DNA from: Ruminococcus flavefaciens
GTDB taxonomy: Bacteria > Bacillota > Clostridia > Oscillospirales > Ruminococcaceae
Assembly: GCA_902792495.1 (NCBI GenBank)
Contig: CADBAC010000231.1
Coordinates: forward strand, 1 to 5,810
DNA length: 5,810 bases
Reading direction: 5' to 3'
In this document: positions 5,650-5,810 of the stretch, in pieces
How the letters are laid out: each line of letters starts with the position of its first letter
Numbering within the stretch: position 1 is the stretch's first letter
The notes under the pieces: generated by a model
Seen by the model: only the letters and a program-made list of their open reading frames with translations
Database searches by the model: none
Told to the model about the DNA's origin: nothing
Translations under genes and position numbers: made by a program

Positions 5650-5810
5650 CCCTGTAACGCCCCGGCTTAGCTGTACTTTTGTTTTCGGGGGCAAACCTTT
5701 CTGAGGAAAGGTTCCACCAAACAGGTGCCTGTCCCCTCTGTCAGAGGAACCCTTTTTCAAAAGGGTTTCCCTCAAGAACAAAAGTGCAGCTACGCTGAAA
5801 CGATACAGGG
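5650..5810. repeat. MITE-like non-coding palindromic element with imperfect terminal inverted repeats
   Basis: The ends 5650-5686 and 5774-5810 are inverted repeats of 37 bp with 28 identities. They start with CCCTGTA and contain a core of TAGCTG[T/C]ACTTTTGTT. Between them are successive palindromes: AACCTTTC-TGAG-GAAAGGTT (5694-5713), ACAGG-TG-CCTGT (5721-5732), CCTCTG-T-CAGAGG (5735-5747) and AACCCTTTT-TC-AAAAGGGTT (5748-5767). There is no credible coding frame. The right inverted repeat ends exactly at the window edge, so the true outer boundary and any target duplication cannot be seen. It could be a MITE, a REP-like element or a structured RNA gene. Confidence 0.55.

Noticed and set aside
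5581..5781. Minus-strand open frame of 66 codons at the right end
   Set aside because: It runs through the palindromic element and the regulator promoter. The composition is low-complexity basic and glycine-rich, without a ribosome site or domain.

Overview
The window looks like chromosomal DNA from a Firmicute of the Ruminococcus/Oscillospiraceae type. The evidence is a type I dockerin on a secreted protein, strong AGGAGG-type Shine-Dalgarno sites, moderate GC content and Clostridia-style two-component genes. The genus is an inference; no marker gene is present to prove it.

Left part (1-1026, plus strand): the last ~130 residues of an sn-glycerol-1-phosphate dehydrogenase-family protein (AraM/EgsA type) overlap by 4 bp with a complete HAD phosphatase of the phosphoglycolate phosphatase type. 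The pair recalls the AraL/AraM (phosphatase/G1P dehydrogenase) pairing of Bacillus arabinose operons. A rho-independent terminator follows, then a second palindrome facing the convergent gene.

Middle part (1169-3060, minus strand): a secreted dockerin protein that appears to be one gene split into two reading frames. The upstream piece (2338-2823) carries the signal peptide, an N-terminal dockerin and the start of a beta-sandwich-like domain. The downstream piece (1169-2347) has further extracellular-type domains but no signal peptide and no good ribosome binding site. The frames can only be joined in a short interval (2338-2374). The ~100 bp just after the break have codon use unlike the rest. 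The gene has a near-consensus sigma-A promoter (2937-2965) and a ~105 nt leader that folds into a long nested stem-loop.

Right part (3075-5549, minus strand): a two-component system, OmpR/PhoB-type response regulator followed by a histidine kinase with a ~300-residue extracytoplasmic sensor. Upstream of the regulator lie an extended -10 promoter and a tandem 11-bp direct repeat in the -35 region, the arrangement expected of an OmpR-family autoregulatory site. At the far right edge (5650-5810) is a non-coding palindromic element with ~37-bp imperfect terminal inverted repeats and several internal hairpins, resembling a MITE.

The clearest unusual points are the split dockerin gene, its structured leader, the tandem 11-mer at the regulator promoter and the MITE-like element. 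I did not see a defence system, a CRISPR array, or any tRNA or rRNA gene. No intergenic stretch exceeds 300 bases.
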